A stretch of DNA of 64,000 bases from Melieria omissa (Eukaryota; Arthropoda; Insecta; Diptera; Ulidiidae), in the NCBI GenBank assembly GCA_963971225.1, contig CAXARI010000168.1, positions 124,001 through 188,000 of the forward strand. The letters are read 5' to 3'. The notes below the pieces were generated by a model. It was not told the origin of the DNA. It saw only the letters and a program-made list of their open reading frames with translations, and searched no databases. Positions 25,801 through 37,378 of this stretch are shown here, one piece after another; within the stretch, counting starts at the first letter, position 1; each line of letters opens with the position of its first letter. The translations under genes and the position numbers were made by a program.

Positions 25801-26486
25801 AAGAAAGGTCTATCCGGTCCGGCTGTAACCAATCGGAACCGGATGTAACGATGGTCGGAGAAAGAGCATTCGCTCAGCACATTCCAGTCCGCGACCAGAT
25901 GTGCAGCTAGCTCGCTGGTCAAAGTTACATCAAGAACCTCTCTGCGATTGGAGGTAATGAACGTAGGTTCCCTACCCCTATTGTGGATACATAAGCTATT
26001 TGCTAGAATGAATTCAAACAATGACTCACCTCTTTCGTTGCAATCACTGCTGCCCCATGCATCGTGGTGAGCGTTGGCGTCGGCCCCAATTACAACGGGA
26101 ATTCCGCGCGCGTTAGCTGCTGCAACTGCGCTCCACAGCAGCCTGGATGGAGGGTTGGAACCTTGGTCGTTGGCCATATAGCTGGATACAAGCCAGAATT
26201 CCCGGGACTGTATCACAGCTGATATGGCCACGCAGTCCTCGTCACAGTACCTGGAAAGTAAAGACACATTAATATCATTTCTAGCCAAAATGCAGGCCCT
26301 AACCTTACCATTTCCGCCAGACGATATTAGGCTGTACCCCATCAAGCTTAGCCCACGAACCCGGTCATTCGCGACCCATGGTTCTTGGACCAGCACCAGT
26401 GCCTCCCTGTCCTGTGACAAATGGAGGAGAAGAGCGGCCGACGCCGCCTTGGAGTGGTGGAGATTAATTTGTAGGACCCCCACCAT
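22896..26486 (-). CDS. LOA-like ORF2: endonuclease, reverse transcriptase and RNase H
   Basis: 1,196 codons from the ATG at 26486; the frame is open five codons further to a TTG at 26501. Endonuclease, residues about 1-220: LQINLHHSKAA, Glu35 in VQEPWV, GADANAHH (Asp136, Asn138) and SDH (210-212). Reverse transcriptase, about 425-750: Asp565 in FLDIEGAFNN, TPQGGVLSPLLWN and YADD (653-656). RNase H, about 910-1035: Asp917 in FTDGSK, Glu952, Asp978 in SDSQ and Asp1030 in CEADELA, so the acidic active-site set is complete. A C-terminal Cys-His cluster (CRSC 1129-1132, then H and C about 1143-1148) resembles the zinc knuckle of this group. The start lies within the 3' end of ORF1 (23-bp overlap), so translation probably follows ORF1 termination. 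No internal stop was found. Confidence 0.93.
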   Translation of the reverse strand: MVGVLQINLHHSKAASAALLLHLSQDREALVLVQEPWVANDRVRGLSLMGYSLISSGGNGKVRACILARNDINVSLLSRYCDEDCVAISAVIQSREFWLVSSYMANDQGSNPPSRLLWSAVAAANARGIPVVIGADANAHHDAWGSSDCNERGESLFEFILANSLCIHNRGREPTFITSNRREVLDVTLTSELAAHLVADWNVLSECSFSDHRYIRFRLVTAGPDRPFFRNRRSTNWNLFRSALMSNLSPSQPLLCCPKDIESAVCTLTRAICNASKASCKPRIVRGKPKPPWWNREIAELRLPCRRSFNAAKRSNIWDRYRTDLRAFKFAVRKAKRESWGTFCGSIESVADVGRLRRILNRSPTIPASIQMADGRWTESNQETLEALCDSHFPGSSDASVGVEGEPASRFPSRVTVSENLVSWAIGTFQPFKSPGPDGIIPAELQEGSEWVVPWLCAIFRACLEWGYVPLSWRDVTVVFIPKAGKTAQAKPKDFRLISLASFLLKTLERILDLYLRSNIDPGLISDCQHAYTRGRSVESALHSLVGFIEKSLAFKEYSLVSFLDIEGAFNNIRPQAIGNALAELNVDNRLISFVSTLLRSRSIRSTLGTAIVRRSVTRGTPQGGVLSPLLWNLTLNKLLSDLARSGCKVVAYADDVAIGIAGKHLSTLSERMSYSLGKLSAWCAECGLKANPSKTELVLFTRKYKIPDFRLPRLEGTELKLSSEVRYLGLILDSKLTWSSNIVERVRKAYGAIYCCKRAVGARWGLQPCVISWLYTAVVEPVLLYGAVVWWPAASRSTNLKQLDKVRRLASVLITGAIRSTPTRALYTLLNWIPSDLLIRQSAKLAAVRLNAISKWSRIDIGHSTILGQDILSCLDIDYAVFTPVVEHRFSTKIPSREDWQQGRNSAPNSVEVFTDGSKLDNKVGCGVFCEELDIRATARLPDHCSVFQAETMAILMAAERLRELSFASSCVYFFSDSQAAIKALAGAYTTSKLVARCRTALNNLSERKEVHLHWVLGHRGIIGNCEADELARNGTTRPDVIESVGAPLASVKMSIKQAYLRLSNRSWAEESAYRIPRETWPSLNRNRTRQLLRLGRGAIANTVAVITGHWTVGRHAQRLGLPFNEHCRSCNSVDSEESIAHFMCHCPALARTRLRHLGVPFLVDLPELSTIHISGIARFIRESRWTPFTVRGGD

Positions 26487-27262
26487 CCTCGGCCGCGCCA
26501 ACCACCGTCATGTCGTGGTCCTCCAACTCCGATAGGGAAAGATTGGGGTCCTCATCGGACATGGAGATGTTACCTCCAGACTGGAGATCCAGTCCAGAGA
26601 AGAAATCCCCCATGAGTTCGGAGGCGGATATGGTGCTGCATCCGTCGTCGGAGATTGCTGCCGGTTCCGCCGCGTGCTTAGCAGAGGGCCCCGGCTCAAC
26701 GCCTACTGGGTCCTGCGCCTTAGCCCTATCCTGCGCCCCACCAGACTTGTCGTTCCGGTAGACGCGAAGCGTGATGGAGTCAAAGCCATAGCTCACAACT
26801 CCACCACAGGCCGCCAGGGGCTTGAGGGACTCCCCATTTAATATAATGAGGGCCTCACGAAGATTGCCCTGTGGTTCGCTCACCCTAGCAACCTTCCAGT
26901 CGTGAGCTGGGAGATCCGGGTTGCCAGTCCGGAGGTAGCGGGCAATCGTGGCCAGATCCGACGGTTCCGCCGGGATTCAGGCCGTCGAGCGCGGCCTGCT
27001 GGGTATCTCGTCCCGCGGGACTGCCTTCAGTTTGGCGCCCGGCCAAACTTCACCCAGCTTATCCACAGCCAGCCTGTAGAGATCGGCCGATCGCTGGTCG
27101 GAGCACGCAATAAGTTTCACGTGCCCCTGGTGCCAACCGACGTCCCTGCACCTGGGGGGCGGGCCTGGATTGGCGGCCAGGACGTCATCGTAGACCCTCA
27201 AGAGGGCCATTTTCACCATCTTCCAGTTGTCCGGAGTGATGGTGCCGTCTCCATTGCTGGAG
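26464..27262 (-). pseudogene. LOA-like ORF1, truncated and interrupted
   Basis: The frame is open from the element edge at 27262 (no start needed), passes an ATG at 27219, and meets one in-frame TGA at 26977-26979. The same frame continues to TAA at 26464. The upstream part (VYDDVLAANPG, then KLGEVWPGAKLKAVPRDEIP) and the downstream part (VSEPQGNLREALIILN, VVSYGFDSITLRVYR) resemble the DUF4780-type ORF1 protein common in insect non-LTR elements. This family assignment is from memory of motifs. The C-terminal third is acidic and serine-rich, with no CCHC knuckle visible. Loss of the 5' end plus the nonsense codon make it non-functional here. ORF1 proteins bind the element RNA. Confidence 0.75.
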
Positions 27263-30200
27263 TACGTTAATAAAAAACCCCTTAAAATGTAGCTAGAGAT
27301 TGCAGCTTTATCAAATTAAATCAATAATTTGATTACTATTCGGCAATCATGTACAGATCGATGCGCAAGAGTGACATTAAATGGCTGCCTACTGCAAAAT
27401 CGATAAAATGTTTGTAAAACATGATGATTCTAGGTTTATAGAAAAAATATCAACCTTAAAACCTAGCTGGAGTTTTGAGCTTTCATAAATGGGGTCAATC
27501 TTCTCGCTATCTCAAATAATGCAGGAGAATTTCGTTGTGGAAAAGTGATATCGACCAAATGATACATCTATATCAGGGGTGCCCAAAATCTTCTTATGGA
27601 AAAGCAAAAACCAATACATGTAAAGTTGCCCAAAAAAATGCAAACAAATTATTTAATTAATTGAATTAGTTGAAAGCACATTGTGCATTTCGCTTGACCC
27701 TTAAAATTATAAGTGAAAAAAATATAATGTTTCCATTTGTCATTGCCGAAAGGCCAACCAATCGCCAAAACAAAAACTACAACAACAAAAGCATCTAATT
27801 TTTTTTCATACATAGAATTTCTTGAGGCAACAAAACAAAAATCCGCGCAGCCCCCACACGTGTTGCTTCGTTGCTGTCACAACAACGACTGATTGAAAGA
27901 ATGCACCTCTGATCTATATAACCAATCAAATGCTTGTGGAACCTAAGTACGCACAATCACTTTAATCAAAATGGCGTCAAAATTAAGCCAGAGTGACCAC
28001 CTTTCACCGATTTGGTAAATAAAAAAAATATCCCACCGGCAGCATGATCGAAATTATGGCTGTTAAATCTCGACCCGTTAACGGATTTTAATAATATTAT
28101 GCCTTATTATTTAGCTAGACTCGTATGCTTTCTATAATGGTATCAATCATCCTTCTATACCCCAAGGTTCGAAAGCAAATCGATTTGGAACGGTGACTTT
28201 GAAAAAATTGCTACTTGGGTGCAACCACTAAAATGTTTGTCAACACCAAATGCATAAGTGCATATTAATAATTGACCCCTTAAAATTTAGCCAGATTCTT
28301 CTGCTTTCTATATTGGTCCCTAAATTTTCATTTTCCTTCAGGAATAATGAGCATATCGATGCGCAGGGATAACATTGAAAAACTGCCTATTACAAAATAC
28401 ACACTCACCACTAAAGTGCTTATAGATTCCAAACGGTATGGGTTACGTTAATAAAAAACCCCTTAAAATGTAGCTAGAGATTGCAGCTTTATCAAATTAA
28501 ATCAATAATTTGATTACTATTCGGCAATCATGAACAGATCGATGCGCAAGAGTGACATTAAATGGCTGCCTACTGCAAAATCGATAAAATGCTTGTAAAA
28601 CATGATGATTCTAGGTTTATAGAAAAAATATCAACCTTAAAACCTAGCTGGAGTTTTGAGCTTTCATAAATGGGGTCAATCTTATCGCTATCTCAAATAA
28701 TGCAGGAGAATTTCGTTGTGGAAAAGTGATATCGACCAAATGATACATCTATATCAGGGGTGCCCAAAATCTTCTTATGGAAAAGCAAAAACCAATACAT
28801 GTAAAGTTGCCCAAAAAAATGCAAACAAATTATTTAATTAATTGAATTAGTTGAAAGCACATTGTGCATTTCGCTTGACCCTTAAAATTATAAGTGAAAA
28901 AAATATAATGTTCCCAATTGTCATTGCCGAAAGGCCAACCAATCGCCAAACCAAAAACTACAACAACAAAAGCATCTAATTTTTTTTCATACATAGAATT
29001 TCTTGAGGCAACAAAACAAAAATCCGCGCAGCCCCACACGTGGTGCTTCGTTGCTGTCACAACAACGACTGATTGAAAGAATGCACCTCTGATCTATACA
29101 ACCAATCAAATGCTTGTGGAACCTAAGTACGCACAATCACTTTAATCAAAATGGCGTCAAAATTAAGCCAGAGTGACCACCTTTCACCAATTTGGTAAAT
29201 AAAAAAAATATCCCACCGGCAGCATGATCGAAGTTATGGCTGTTAAATCTCGACCCGTTAACGGATTTTAATAATATTATGCCTTATTATTTAGCTAGAC
29301 TCCTATGCTTTCTATAATGGTATCAATCATCCTTCTATACCCCAAGGTTCGAAAGCAAATCGATTTGGAACGGTGACTTTGAAAAAATTGCTACTTGGGT
29401 GCAACCACTAAAATGCTTGTCAACACCAAATGCATAAGTGCATATTAATAATTGACCCCTTAAAATTTAGCCAGAGTCTTATGCTTTCTATATTGGTCCC
29501 TACCTTTTCATTATCCTTCAGGAATAATGAGCATATCGATGCGCAAGGATAACATTGAAAAACTGCCTATTACAAAATACACACTCACCACTAAAGTGCT
29601 TATAGATTCCAAACGGTATGGGTTACGTTAATAAAAAACCCCTTAAAATGTAGCTAGAGATTGCAGCTTTATCAAATTAAATCAATAATTTGATTACTAT
29701 TCGGCAATCATGAACAGATCGATGCGCAAGAGTGACATTAAATGGCTGCCTACTGCAAATTCGATAAAATGCTTGTAAAATATGATGATTCTAGGTTTAT
29801 AGAAAAAATAATAACCTTAAAACCTAGCTGGAGTTTTGAGCTTTCATAAATGGGGTCAATCTTCTCGCTATCTCAAATAATGCAGGAGAATTTCGTTGTG
29901 GAAAAGTGATATCGACCAAATGATACATCTATATCAGGGGTGCCCAAAATCTTCTTATGGAAAAGCAAAAACCAATACATGTAAAGTTGCCCAAAAAAAT
30001 GCAAACAAATTATTTAATTAATTGAATTAGTTGAAAGCACATTGTGCATTTCGCTTGACCCTTAAAATTATAAGTGAAAAAAATATAATGTTCCCATTTG
30101 TCATTGCCGAAAGGCCAACCAATCGCCAAAACAAAAACTACAACAACAAAAGCATCTAATTTTTTTTCAAACTGCCTATTACAAAATACACGCTCACCAC

Positions 30201-31601
30201 TAAAGTGCTTATAGATTCCAAACGGTATGGGTTACGTTAATAAAAAACCCCTTAAAATGTAGCTAGAGATTGCAGCTTTATCAAATTAAATCAATAATTT
30301 GATTACTATTCCGCAATCATGAACAGATGGATGCGCAAGGGTGACATTAAATGGCTGCCTACTGCAAAATCGATAAAATGCTTGTAAAATATGATGATTC
30401 TAGGTTTATAGAAAAAATAATAACCTTAAAGCCTAGCTGGAGTTTTAAACTTTCATAAATGGGGTCAATCTTCTCGCTATCTCAGATAATGCAGGAGAAT
30501 TTCGTTGTGGAAAAGTGATATCGACCACATGATACATCTATATCAGGGGTGCCCAAAATCTTCTTATGGAAAAGCAAAAACCAATACATGTAAAGTTGCC
30601 CAAAAAAAATGCAAACAAATTATTTAATTATATTGGTCCCTAACTTTTCATTATCCTTCAGGAATAATGAGCATATCGATGCGCAAGGATAACATTGAAA
30701 AACTGCCTATTACAAAATACACACTCACCACTAAAGTGGTTATAGATTCCAAACCGTATGGGCTACGTTAATAAAAAACCCCTTAAAATGTAGCTAGAGA
30801 TTGCAGCTTTATCAAATTAAATCAATAATTTGATTACTATTCGGCAATCATGAACAGATCGATGCGTAAGGGTGACATTAAATGGCTGCCTACTGCAAAA
30901 TCGATAAAATGCTTGTAAAATATTATGATTCTAGGTTTATAGAAAAAATAAAAACCTTAAAACCTAGCTGGAGTTTTGAGCTTTCATAAATAGGGTCAAT
31001 CTTCTCGCTATCTCAAATAATGCAGGAGAATTTCGTTGGGGAAAAGTGATATCGACCACATGATACATCTATATCAGGGGTGCCCAAAATCTTCTTATGG
31101 AAAAGCAAAAACCAATACATGTAAAGTTGCCAAAAAAAAATGCAAACAAATTATTTAATTAATTGAATTAGTTGAAAGCACATTGTGCATTTCGCTTGAC
31201 CCTTAAAATTATAAGTGAAAAAAATATAATGTTCCTATTTGTCATTGCCGAAAGGCCAACCAATCGCCAAAACAAAAACTACAACAACAAAAGCATCTAA
31301 TTTTTTTTCATACATACAATTTCTTGAGGCAACAAAACAAAAATCCGCGGAGCACCCACACGTGTTGCTTCGTTGCTGTCACAACAACGACTGATTGAAA
31401 GAATGGACCTCTGATCTATATAACCAATCAAATGCTTGTGGAACCTAAGTACGCACAATCACTTTTATCAAAATGGCGTCAAAATTAAGCCAGAGTGACC
31501 ACCTTTCACCAATTTGGTAAATAAAAAAAATATCCCACCGGCAGCATGATCGAAATTATGGCTGTTAAATCTCGACCCGTTAACGGATTTTAATAATATT
31601 A
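27263..31601 (+). repeat. Satellite array block 3
   Basis: Resumes with the right copy of TACGTTAATAA. Units start at 28046 and 29226, followed by fragments from about 30170 and 30630, and a unit at 31548 that is interrupted at 31601. The units near 27.4, 28.6, 33.2, 35.5 and 37.8 kb share TGTTTGTAAAACATGATG or AAACATGATG variants, linking this block to the 2,312-bp repeats further right. No gene is seen. Confidence 0.94.
29226..31547 (+). repeat. Cluster of truncated satellite units
   Basis: The unit from 29226 breaks inside its MITE portion near 30169 (the T-run is followed directly by CAAACTGCCTATTAC). It continues as a piece of about 460 bp that breaks again near 30629 (TTATTTAAT followed by TATATTGGTCCC), and then a piece of about 918 bp. 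Both joins lie at AT- or T-rich stretches. Three partial units in a row mark a recombination-prone spot or a join of arrays. Confidence 0.8.
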
Positions 31602-32678
31602 GGGGAGAGTGGGGCGAATCGTTACGCTTTTTTGTAAGCCCAATATTTTTTATCTGCGAAAAAATTGTCGACCATGTTATATATCGTTTTGAAGCCTGTT
31701 ATTTTGCGCAACTTTTGATTATAAACACTTAGGTGTAGGACAAATACGAAATAAGTTATGTCGATATTCCCAAAGTGTCCAAAAAATGGCATATTAAAAA
31801 GTGTGGGGCGAATCGTTACGCAGTATGGGGCGAATCGTTACACTCGCTTTTTTCAAATGTTGAGGCGCTGAAATCAAAATATGTATACACAAATAATATT
31901 TCAATTATTTACTTCATTTTTATTAAGAAAACGAATACATGTTTGATGGTTAAATTGACCAACATGCCAAAAGAAAATGGTGGAAAAATATATGAAAAAA
32001 TGAAAAATTAAAAATTTGATTTTTAATCAGAATCTGACTCAACATCAGCATAATCAATCGCAATGATGGCGCTTCGACGCTGGCTTATGCGTTTCGGTGC
32101 TGCCTCAGATGATTTTTGAAAAGTTGCAATAAAGTAATGAAAAATAAAAAAAAATCACGAAAATTATAAAAAACATATCATGACGAACAACACAGATGAT
32201 TTTTCTACAAACACAAGCAATAACGCAGTCTTCAAAATTGCGTCAGACGCTTAAATGCATAAAAAATGACCGTCACGATTCGCCCCATACGAAATGTAAC
32301 GATTCGCCCCACTGTGACATGTTTGCTATGGAATGGCTTAGCAAAGACACGGTAACAATATTTGCGAATTTTCTTTTTTTACGCGAAAGGCAACACAATA
32401 AAGATAAAAAAAACATACACTTTCGATTGATCACAAAATTATTTAGCACTCGAAATTGAAAGATTGTAGACATCCAAATATGAATTTTACAAGTCACAAA
32501 ACACATTTTACCCTGTCAAGCGTCAGTTTTCTACTGAGAATTGGAATGTCACCGAACCAAATGTGCGGCTGAAGGTGACGAACATTTAGCTATGCGACAT
32601 TTGATATATGGTGGCGTAATTTTTAAGATATCGCTCTGTAACGATTCGCCCCATGTAACGATTCGCCCCACTCTCCCC
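31602..32678. mobile_element. Tc1/mariner-like non-autonomous element, TA target
   Basis: 1,077 bp with perfect 24-bp terminal inverted repeats (31602-31625 and 32655-32678) that start GGGGAGAGTGGGGCG. The satellite reads AATATTATGCC when empty and AATATTA / TATGCC around the element, so the duplicated target is TA, as for IS630-Tc1-mariner transposons. The longest ORFs are under 90 codons and resemble no transposase, so it needs enzyme from elsewhere. Seven copies of a 15-bp motif are organised symmetrically within it. Confidence 0.85.
31611..32669. repeat. Subterminal 15-bp motif repeats of the TA element
   Basis: GGGGCGAATCGTTAC is at 31611-31625, 31805-31819 and 31827-31841 in direct orientation. 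Its reverse complement is at 32272-32286 (one mismatch), 32296-32310, 32638-32652 and 32655-32669. All left copies point inward one way and all right copies the other. Such arrays commonly are transposase-binding sites; that role is inferred here. Confidence 0.85.
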
Positions 32679-32754
32679 TATGCCTTATGATTTAGCTAGA
32701 CTCGTATGCTTTCTATAATGGTATCAATCATCCTTCTATACCCCAAGGTTCGAA

Positions 32755-35700
32755 AGCAAATCGATTTGGAACGGTGACTTTGAAAAAATTGCTACTTGGG
32801 TGCAACCACTAAAATGCTTGTCAACACCAAATGCATAAGTGCATATTAATAATTGACCCCTTAAAATTTAGCCAGATTCTTCTGCTTTCTATATTGGTCC
32901 CTAACTTTTCATTTTCCTTCAGGAATAATGAGCATATCGATGCGCACGGATAACATTGAAAAACTGCCTATTACAAAATACACACTCACCACTAAAGTGC
33001 TTATAGATTCCAAACGGTATGGGTTACGTTAATAAAAAACCCCTTAAAATGTAGCCAGAGATTGCAGCTTTATCAAATTAAATCAATAATTTGATTACTA
33101 TTCGGCAATCATGAACAGATCGATGCGCAAGGGTGACATTAAATGGCTGCCTACTGCAAAATCGATAAAATGTTTGTAAAACATGATGATTCTAGGTTTA
33201 TAGAAAAAATATCAACCTTAAAACCTAGCTGGAGTTTTGAGCTTTCATAAATGGGGTCAATCTTCTCGTTATCTCAAATAATGCAGGAGAATTTCGTTGT
33301 GGAAAAGTGATATCGACCAAATGATACATCTATATCAGGGGTGCCCATAATCTTCTTATGGAAAAGCAAAAACCAATACATGTAAAGTTGCCCAAAAAAA
33401 TGCAAACAAATTATTTAATTAATTGAATTAGTTGAAAGAACATTGTGCATTTCGCTTGACCCTTAAAATTATAAGTGAAAAAAATATAATGTTCCCAACT
33501 GTCATTGCCGAAAGGCCAACCAATCGCCAAAACAAAAACTACAACAACAAAAGCATCTAATTTTTTTTCATACGTAGAATTTCTTGAGGCAACAAAACAA
33601 AAATCCGCGCAGCCCCACACGTGTTGCTTCATTGCTGTCACAACAACGACTGATTGAAAGAATGCACCTCTGATCTATGCTTGTGGAACCTAAGTACGCA
33701 CAATCACTTTAATCAAAATGGCGTCAAAATTAAGCCAGAGTGACCACCTTTCACCAATTTGGTAAATAAAAAAAATATCCCACCGGCAGCATGATCGAAG
33801 TTATGGCTGTTAAATCTCGACCCGTTAACGGATTTTAATAATATTATGCCTTATTATTTAGCTAGACTCGTATGCTTTCTATAATGGTATCAATCATCCT
33901 TCTATACCCCAAGGTTCGAAAGCAAATCGATTTGGAACGGTGACTTTGAAAAAATTGCTACTTGGGTGCAACCACTAAAATGCTTGTCAACACCAAATGC
34001 ATAAGTGCATATAAATAATTGACCCGTTAAAATTTAGCCAGAGTCTTATGCTTTCTATATTGGTCCCTACCTTTTCATTATCCGTCAGGAATAATGAGCA
34101 TATCGATGCGCAAGGATAACATTGAAAAACTGCCTATTACAAAATACACACTCACCACTAAAGTGCTTATAGATTCCAAACGGTATGGGTTACGTTAATA
34201 AAAAACCCCTTAAAATGTAGCTAGAGATTGCAGCTTTATCAAATTAAATCAATAATTTGATTACTATTAGGCAATCATGAACAGATCGATGCGCAAGAGT
34301 GACATTAAATGGCTGCCTACTGCAAATTCGATAAAATGCTTGTAAAATATGATGATTCTAGGTTTATAGAAAAAATAATAACCTTAAAACCTAGCTGGAG
34401 TTTTGAGCTTTCATAAATGGGGTCAATCTTCTCGCTATCTCAAATAATGCAGGAGAATTTCGTTGTGGAAAAGTGATATCGACCACATGATACATCTATA
34501 TCAGGGGTGCCCAAAGTCTTCTTATGGAAAAGCAGAAACCAATACATTTAAAGTTGCCCAAAAAAATGCAAACAAATTATTTAATTAATTGAATTAGTTG
34601 AAAGCACATTGTGCATTTCGCTTGACCCTTAAAATTATAAGTGAAAAAAATATAATGTTCCCATTTGCCATTGCCGAAAGGCCAACCAATCGCCAAAATA
34701 AAAACTACAACAACAAAAGCATCTAATTTTTTTTCATACATAGAATTTCTTGAGGCAACAAAACAAAAATCCGCGCAGCCCCCACACGTGTTGCTTCGTT
34801 GCTGTCACAACAACGACTGATTGAAACAATGCACCTCTGATCTATATAACCAATCAATCACTTTAATCAAAATGGCGTCAAAATTAAGCCAGAGTGACCA
34901 CCTTTCACCAATTTGGTAAATAAAAAAAATATCCCACCGGCAGCATGATCGAAATTATGGCTGTTAAATCTCGACCCGTTAACGGATTTTAATAATATTA
35001 TGCCTTATTATTTAGCTAGACTCGTATGCTTTCTATAATGGTATCAATCATCCTTCTATACCCCAAAGCAAATCGATTTGGAACGGTGACTTTGAAAAAA
35101 TTGCTACTTGGGTGCAACCACTAAAATGCTTGTCAACACCAAATGCATAAGTGCATATTAATAATTGACCCCTTAAAATTTAGCCAGATTCTTCTGCTTT
35201 CTATATTGGTCCCTAACTTTTCATTTTCCTTCAGGAATAATGAGCATATCGATGCGCACGGATAACATTGAAAAACTGCCTATTACAAAATACACACTCA
35301 CCACTAAAGTGCTTATAGATTCCAAACGGTATGGGTTACGTTAATAAAAAACCCCTTAAAATGTAGCCAGAGATTGCAGCTTTATCAAATTAAATCAATA
35401 ATTTGATTACTATTCGGCAATCATGAACAGATCGATGCGCAAGGGTGACATTAAATGGCTGCCTACTGCAAAATCGATAAAATGTTTGTAAAACATGATG
35501 ATTCTAGGTTTATAGAAAAAATATCAACCTTAAAACCTAGCTGGAGTTTTGAGCTTTCATAAATGGGGTCAATCTTCTCGTTATCTCAAATAATGCAGGA
35601 GAATTTCGTTGTGGAAAAGTGATATCGACCAAATGATACATCTATATCAGGGGTGCCCATAATCTTCTTATGGAAAAGCAAAAACCAATACATGTAAAGT

Positions 35701-37378
35701 TGCCCAAAAAAATGCAAACAAATTATTTAATTAATTGAATTAGTTGAAAGAACATTGTGCATTTCGCTTGACCCTTAAAATTATAAGTGAAAAAAATATA
35801 ATGTTCCCAATTGTCATTGCCGAAAGGCCAACCAATCGCCAAAACAAAAACTACAACAACAAAAGCATCTAATTTTTTTTCATACATAGAATTTCTTGAG
35901 GCAACAAAACAAAAATCCGCGCAGCCCCACACGTGTTGCTTCATTGCTGTCACAACAACGACTGATTGAAAGAATGCACCTCTGCTCTATGCTTGTGGAA
36001 CCTAAGTACGCACAATCACTTTAATCAAAATGGCGTCAAAATTAAGCCAGAGTGACCACATTTCACCAATTTGGTAAATAAAAAAAATATCCCACCGGCA
36101 GCATGATCGAAGTTATGGCTGTTAAATCTCGACCCGTTAACGGATTTTAATAATATTATGCCTTATTATTTAGCTAGACTCGTATGCTTTCTATAATGGT
36201 ATCAATCATCCTTCTATACCCCAAGGTTCGAAAGCAAATCGATTTGGAACGGTGACTTTGAAAAAATTGCTACTTGGGTGCAACCACTAAAATGCTTGTC
36301 AACACCAAATGCATAAGTGCATATAAATAATTGACCCGTTAAAATTTAGCCAGAGTCTTATGCTTTCTATATTGGTCCCTACCTTTTCATTATCCGTCAG
36401 GAATAATGAGCATATCGATGCGCAAGGATAACATTGAAAAACTGCCTATTACAAAATACACACTCACCACTAAAGTGCTTATAGATTCCAAACGGTATGG
36501 GTTACGTTAATAAAAAACCCCTTAAAATGTAGCTAGAGATTGCAGCTTTATCAAATTAAATCAATAATTTGATTACTATTCGGCAATCATGAACAGATCG
36601 ATGCGCAAGAGTGACATTAAATGGCTGCCTACTGCAAATTCGATAAAATGCTTGTAAAATATGATGATTCTAGGTTTATAGAAAAAATAATAACCTTAAA
36701 ACCTAGCTGGAGTTTTGAGCTTTCATAAATGGGGTCAATCTTCTCGCTATCTCAAATAATGCAGGAGAATTTCGTTGTGGAAAAGTGATATCGACCACAT
36801 GATACATCTATATCAGGGGTGCCCAAAGTCTTCTTATGGAAAAGCAAAAACCAATACATTTAAAGTTGCCCAAAAAAATGCAAACAAATTATTTAATTAA
36901 TTGAATTAGTTGAAAGCACATTGTGCATTTCGCTTGACCCTTAAAATTATAAGTGAAAAAAATATAATGTTCCCATTTGCCATTGCCGAAAGGCCAACCA
37001 ATCGCCAAAATAAAAACTACAACAACAAAAGCATCTAATTTTTTTTCATACATAGAATTTCTTGAGGCAACAAAACAAAAATCCGCGCAGCCCCCACACG
37101 TGTTGCTTCGTTGCTGTCACAACAACGACTGATTGAAACAATGCACCTCTGATCTATATAACCAATCAATCACTTTAATCAAAATGGCGTCAAAATTAAG
37201 CCAGAGTGACCACCTTTCACCAATTTGGTAAATAAAAAAAATATCCCACCGGCAGCATGATCGAAATTATGGCTGTTAAATCTCGACCCGTTAACGGATT
37301 TTAATAATATTATGCCTTATTATTTAGCTAGACTCGTATGCTTTCTATAATGGTATCAATCATCCTTCTATACCCCAA
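32755..37378 (+). repeat. Two-unit higher-order repeat, period 2,312 bp
   Basis: About 32755-35066 and 35067-37378 match closely. They share variants not found in neighbouring units: GCCAGATTCTTCTGC (32873 and 35185), GATGCGCACGG, GTAGCCAGAGATTG, AAAGAACATTGTGC, the truncated CTATGCTTGTGG after the MITE, the ATATAAATAATTGACCCG variant, and the loss of AATGCTTGTGG...CGCACA before CAATCACTTT. A third, more diverged copy runs on from 37379. Boundaries are approximate because they fall in conserved sequence. Confidence 0.85.

Larger units (their letters stand above)
22805..27262 (-). mobile_element. LOA/R1-group non-LTR retrotransposon, 5'-truncated
   Basis: About 4,458 bp, GC-richer than the satellite, with a perfect 11-bp target duplication. 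On the minus strand it carries the end of ORF1, then an ORF2 with endonuclease, reverse transcriptase and RNase H, and a 3' region of about 90 bp. The 3' terminus reads CCTAACCTAACC (plus strand GGTTAGGTTAGG, 22805-22816), a short repeated tail. The ORF1 frame is still open where the element stops at 27262, so the 5' end was lost during target-primed reverse transcription. Presence of RNase H separates it from the RTE and Jockey groups. LOA is the likeliest clade, with R1 or I as alternatives until a tree is made. Confidence 0.9.
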
